Assembly (NCBI GenBank): GCA_945906935.1
Contig: CAMDSO010000027.1
Span: 1-39,030, forward strand
Length of the DNA: 39,030 nucleotides
Direction: 5' to 3'
From: Bordetella parapertussis
GTDB taxonomy: Bacteria > Pseudomonadota > Gammaproteobacteria > Burkholderiales > SG8-41
Below the pieces are notes generated by a model. The model was not told where the DNA came from. It ran no database searches and saw only the letters and a program-made list of their open reading frames with translations. The translations under genes were made by a program, and so were the position numbers. Each line of letters opens with the position of its first letter. The stretch's first letter is position 1. Shown in pieces: positions 35,860 through 39,030 of this stretch.

Positions 35860-36833
35860 TTGCGCCTCTCGCAGTCGCTGTGTGCTGCGCCCTCATCAGC
35901 ACGCAGGCCGCAGCGCAAGGCAAAAGCGTGGACGCGGGATATCCCGACAAGCCAGTGCGCTTTCTGGTCGGCCAATCGCCCGGCGGCGCCACCGATGTGG
36001 TCGCTCGCGCGGTGTCACAAAAAATGACCGAGAACATCGGGCAATCCGTGGTCGTTGATAATCGCACCGGCGCCTCCGGCTCGATTGCCGCCACCATGGT
36101 CGCCAAAGCGACACCCGACGGCTACAACATCCTCATCGTCTCCAGCAGCTTCTCGATCAACCCCAGTCTTTACACCAACCTGCCCTTCGATCCGCTGAAA
36201 GATTTTTCAACCATCACGCTGATCGCCGAGGCGCCTTTCCTGCTGGTGGTCCATCCGTCGATGCCGGCAAAAAGCGTCGGCGAACTGATTGCTACCGCCA
36301 AAGCAAAACCCGACACTCTGTCGTTCGGCTCTGGCGGCGTGGGCAGCTCGGGCCAGATGGCGGGCGAACTCTTCAAATTTCTGGCCGGCGTCAAACTCAT
36401 CCACGTGCCGTACAAGGGCGCGGGGCCGGCGCTGATCGACGTCATTGGCGGACAAATCAGCATGACCTTCGGCAGCGTCATTTCATCGCTTGGGCATGTG
36501 CGCAGCGGAAAATTGAAAGCCCTCGGCGTGACCAGCGCAAAACGGGCGCGCTCAATGCCGGAACTGCCCACCATCGCCGAAGCCGGCGTTAAAGGCTATG
36601 CCACCACGACGTGGTACGGCGCGCTGGCACCAGCGAACACGCGACCCGCCATCGTGGAAAAACTCAACGCCCACATCAAGAAAGCGCTCAGCGCGCCGGA
36701 AGTCGGCGAACACATGGCCAAGGACGGCGCTGAACCGGTCGGCAACACACCGGCGCAGTTCCGTGAATTTCTCGGTGCCGAGATCGGCAAGTGGCGTGAT
36801 CTGGTGAAACACGCCGGCGTGCGCGTCGAATAA
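35856..36833 (+). CDS. Bug-family tricarboxylate transporter receptor (second of tandem pair)
   Basis: Periplasmic receptor of 325 aa, a paralogue of the preceding one. The ATG at 35856 overlaps the previous stop by ATGA and begins a signal peptide (MIAPLAVAVCCALISTQAAA, cleaved near AAAQG). Landmarks are YPDKPVRFLVGQSPGGATD, DNRTGASG, FGSGGVGSSGQMAG and HVPYKGAGPALIDVIGG. Two receptors in tandem may recognise different ligands for one transporter encoded elsewhere. Confidence 0.9.
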   Translation: MIAPLAVAVCCALISTQAAAQGKSVDAGYPDKPVRFLVGQSPGGATDVVARAVSQKMTENIGQSVVVDNRTGASGSIAATMVAKATPDGYNILIVSSSFSINPSLYTNLPFDPLKDFSTITLIAEAPFLLVVHPSMPAKSVGELIATAKAKPDTLSFGSGGVGSSGQMAGELFKFLAGVKLIHVPYKGAGPALIDVIGGQISMTFGSVISSLGHVRSGKLKALGVTSAKRARSMPELPTIAEAGVKGYATTTWYGALAPANTRPAIVEKLNAHIKKALSAPEVGEHMAKDGAEPVGNTPAQFREFLGAEIGKWRDLVKHAGVRVE

Positions 36834-36852
36834 CGCGCGCCGGCGCTACGCG

Positions 36853-37848
36853 CTACAAGTCCTGCTGCATCTTGAAGTCGAGTATCACCTTGCGGAATTT
36901 CTCAGCGTCGCGCCGCACCACTTCGGCGAACTGTTCCGCAGGCCCCGTCATGATCTCGAAGCCCAGGCCAGTGATCTGGTTCTTGACCTCGGGCTGATTG
37001 ACGATCTGCGTGATTTCACGGTTATAGGCGTTGACCACCGCGGCGGGTGTCTTCGCCGGCGCAAAAATACCGTACCACATACTGATATCAAAACCCGGCA
37101 GACCACTTTCAGCCAGCGTCGGCACATTCGGAATCATCGGATCGCGCCGCCCCGAGGTGGTACCGAGTATCTTCATTTTGCCGGCATCCACCTGTGCGCT
37201 CACACCGCCATAGGGCGTCAAGACAAAGTGTGACTCACCTGAAATAACCGCAATCACCGCCGGCGCACCGCCCTTGTAGGGCACGTTATTCATGTCGATG
37301 CCGGCCATCGCCTTGATCGAATTAGTGGCGATCTCACCGGTCGCGCCAGCGATCGCCACATTCACCGAGCCCGGCTTCGCTTTTGACATCGCAATGATGT
37401 CGCGGACCGTACGGGCGTCAAGCTTGATGTTCGCTGCCAGCACCAGGCCGGCGCCAAAAACATTGACCACTGGTACAAAATCGCGCACCGGATCATAGCC
37501 AAGCTTGCGATACAGGGTAGCGTTGATGGCATGCGTGCCAGTGTTGCCGACACCCAGCACACTGCCATCGGGTGCGGCGCGCGCAACGAATTCACCAGCC
37601 ACCACACCGTTGGCCGACGGCTTGTTGTCGACGATCACGTTTTGGCGCAGCGACTCGCTTAACTTCGGCGAAATCCAGCGTGCCAGCAGATCACTTGGTC
37701 CGGCGGCCGCATTCGGCACAATGATCACTACCTGGCGTGCCGGCACCAGTGAAGCCAACGACGGGTCCGCGGCGGTTGCGGACAAGTTGAATGCGGCTGC
37801 AAGACATAAAGCGCCACTGCATTGCAGCGAAAAAGATGCGAGCTTCAT
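36853..37848 (-). CDS. Bug-family tricarboxylate transporter receptor (minus strand)
   Basis: Periplasmic receptor of 331 aa, more divergent than the tandem pair. The ATG at 37848 has GGAGG 6 bp upstream and starts a signal peptide ending near SATAADP. Landmarks are VVIIVPNAAAGPSDLLARW, VDNKPSANG in place of the usual RPGAGG, NNVPYKGGAPAV and GFDISMWYGIFAP. It converges with the tandem Bug genes, 19 bp apart. It has its own promoter region in the 195 bp before the PepSY gene. Confidence 0.9.
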   Translation of the reverse strand: MKLASFSLQCSGALCLAAAFNLSATAADPSLASLVPARQVVIIVPNAAAGPSDLLARWISPKLSESLRQNVIVDNKPSANGVVAGEFVARAAPDGSVLGVGNTGTHAINATLYRKLGYDPVRDFVPVVNVFGAGLVLAANIKLDARTVRDIIAMSKAKPGSVNVAIAGATGEIATNSIKAMAGIDMNNVPYKGGAPAVIAVISGESHFVLTPYGGVSAQVDAGKMKILGTTSGRRDPMIPNVPTLAESGLPGFDISMWYGIFAPAKTPAAVVNAYNREITQIVNQPEVKNQITGLGFEIMTGPAEQFAEVVRRDAEKFRKVILDFKMQQDL

Positions 37849-38043
37849 CGGTTCCTCCGTTATAGGTCTGCTTGACGACTGAATGGCCGCCATCATCGAA
37901 TACTTACACGCAATCTGCAAGCACTTGTCGGGAATCCATTTGATCGCCGACAACGCGCTCCTCGAAAGCGTAGGCACGGCGCTCGTGTACAATTTTCGCC
38001 GCATTTTTTTTAACTGCATTCTCAAATTCACAAAGATCAGGCC

Positions 38044-38317
38044 ATGAAAGCCGCCATTACGTTTTTGATCGCCGCCGCCTGCGCGCCAGCCGCCGCCTTC
38101 GCCACCGGACTCGCCACCTGTGATTCAGGCCCCGAATCGGGCTGGCAGCCACAAGAGAAGCTCACCAAGATGCTCACCGACAAGGGTTGGACGGGTACGC
38201 CGCATCAAAATCGATGGCGGCTGTTACGAAGCCTATGTCGTCACCGACAAGGGCGAGCGCCAGGAAGCCTACTTCCACCCTGTCACGCTGGCGCCGGTAG
38301 CGACCAAGCCGCGTTGA
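38044..38317 (+). pseudogene. PepSY-domain protein, frameshifted
   Basis: A small exported protein, about 90 aa if repaired. The signal peptide (residues 1-20, ending AAAFATG) and first half (LTKMLTDKGWT) are in one frame; the second half (RRIKIDGGCYEAYVV, then ERQEAYFHPVTL) is in the next frame and ends at 38317. Removing one G of the GGG at 38193-38195 restores DKGWTVRRIKIDGGCYEAY, which matches PepSY. PepSY proteins of this kind often accompany cytochrome b561 genes, as here. Without repair, the frame runs on into the cytochrome gene as an artificial fusion. Confidence 0.78.
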
Positions 38318-38343
38318 GCCACGTACGCGACACCGCACAGCGC

Positions 38344-38868
38344 ATGCTCACGATATGGGACCTGCTGGTACGGGCCGGGCACTGGTTGCTGGTGGTCTGC
38401 ATTGCCGCCTCATGGGCAACGGGCGAAGGCGGCGGAGGCTGGCATGAGGGTTTGGGTTATGCCGCCTGCGCCGTCATCAGCGTACGCATCATCTGGGGCT
38501 TTGTTGGCCCGCGTTACGCACGCTTTACCGAATTCATACGCCCGCCAGCCGCCACGCTCGCCTATGGCCTGCGGGTTTTGGCCGGTAACGAACCGCGGTA
38601 TCTCGGCCACAATCCGCTCGGCGGCTGGATGATCGTGCTGTTGCTGACATGCATTGCACTCACCGGCTTTACCGGCTGGCTGTATACGACCGACCGCTAC
38701 TGGGGAGTCGAATGGGTGGGCGAATTGCACGAGGGTCTTGCCACCGCACTGCTGTGCCTGATCGCCACACATATCGCTGGCGTCGTGCTAGCCTCAAAAC
38801 GTCACCATGAAAATCTCGCAGCCGCCATGCTGCACGGACGCAAACGCGCGGAGGATAAAAATGCATAA
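38344..38868 (+). CDS. Cytochrome b561-type membrane protein
   Basis: A di-heme b-type cytochrome of 174 aa with four hydrophobic segments (about residues 10-28, 38-55, 95-115, 135-155). Candidate heme ligands are the His in RAGHWLLV, the His in WHEGLG, the His in LHEGLATAL and the His in IATHIAG. It passes electrons between quinol and a periplasmic partner. The ATG at 38344 is taken as the start; the longer frame back to 38044 arises from the upstream frameshift. It overlaps the next Bug gene by 8 bp. Confidence 0.85.
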   Translation: MLTIWDLLVRAGHWLLVVCIAASWATGEGGGGWHEGLGYAACAVISVRIIWGFVGPRYARFTEFIRPPAATLAYGLRVLAGNEPRYLGHNPLGGWMIVLLLTCIALTGFTGWLYTTDRYWGVEWVGELHEGLATALLCLIATHIAGVVLASKRHHENLAAAMLHGRKRAEDKNA

Positions 38869-39030
38869 ATCAATTACAGGCTCCCTGCTGGCGGCGGCAC
38901 TGGTTGCATCGGCAACGCCAATGGCCCAGACCTGGCCGGCCAAACCGCTCCGCTTCATTGTGCCCTTCCCGCCGGGCGGCACCACTGACATCCAGGCGCG
39001 CATGATTAACGAACGCCTAGCCGCGCGTCT
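38861..39030 (+). CDS. Bug-family tricarboxylate transporter receptor, 3' end outside window
   Basis: The first 56 codons of a fifth Bug receptor. GGAGG lies 6 bp before the ATG. A signal peptide (residues 1-22, cleaved near PMAQT) is followed by WPAKPLRFIVPFPPGGTTD, the family N-terminal signature. It overlaps the cytochrome b561 stop by 8 bp, so it is probably co-translated with it. The window ends before the ligand loops. Confidence 0.88.
   Translation, partial: MHKSITGSLLAAALVASATPMAQTWPAKPLRFIVPFPPGGTTDIQARMINERLAAR

Noticed and set aside
38044-38868. A single PepSY-cytochrome b561 fusion protein
   Set aside because: The middle of the long frame has no similarity to either family, while the next frame continues the PepSY domain; a one-base shift explains it better.

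Overview
The window looks like a chromosome segment from a GC-rich betaproteobacterium, probably Burkholderiales-like or a related uncultured lineage. The evidence is the gene content: a betaproteobacterial proteasome homologue (BPH), a DUF3579 gene between rpsT and the arginine genes, the xseB-ispA-dxs order, a CysB/CysI pair, and five separate Bug-type tripartite tricarboxylate receptors. No rRNA, tRNA, CRISPR array, insertion sequence or phage gene was seen. The species cannot be read from the sequence alone.

Layout. (1) 1-6.0 kb: cysI (cut by the left edge) diverges from cysB; a PhnD/PhnC/PhnE-type oxyanion ABC transporter follows on the minus strand, its binding protein resembling the group annotated as putative selenate receptors. 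(2) 6.3-17.7 kb: a housekeeping block with murJ, rpsT, a frameshifted DUF3579 gene, argD, argF, a predicted secreted chorismate mutase, argG, ppnP, BPH and yajQ. Between argF and argG lies a minus-strand operon of Bug receptor, CaiB-type CoA-transferase and CitE-type CoA-ester lyase. (3) 17.8-24.2 kb: a class I amidotransferase diverges from a retropepsin-like protease; then the minus-strand run xseB-ispA-dxs-folE-ribBA (isoprenoid precursors, GTP cyclohydrolases for folate and riboflavin). (4) 24.8-26.8 kb: a Rieske oxygenase and a 3-mercaptopyruvate sulfurtransferase. (5) 26.9-37.8 kb: an accessory carboxylic-acid island with a Tat-exported kelch protein, an isocitrate lyase/PEP mutase-family lyase, a tricarballylate-dehydrogenase-like flavoprotein, an FkbM methyltransferase, a two-subunit aconitase-family hydro-lyase, an MmgE/PrpD dehydratase and three Bug receptors. 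(6) 37.8-39.0 kb: a frameshifted PepSY gene, a cytochrome b561 and a fifth Bug receptor cut by the right edge.

How it fits together. The region 5 enzymes could form one route: periplasmic capture of a di- or tricarboxylate, flavin-dependent desaturation, hydration or dehydration, and retro-aldol cleavage. The region 2 operon could activate an acid as its CoA ester and cleave it. Neither substrate can be read from the sequence. The lyase of region 5 lacks the usual catalytic Cys-Gly-His, and an inverted repeat beside a perfect -10 box lies between the lyase and the flavoprotein. These make region 5 the best candidate for an undescribed pathway.

Two genes (DUF3579 and PepSY) carry single-base frameshifts in short C or G runs. 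They are either true pseudogenes or sequence errors and should be checked against reads.
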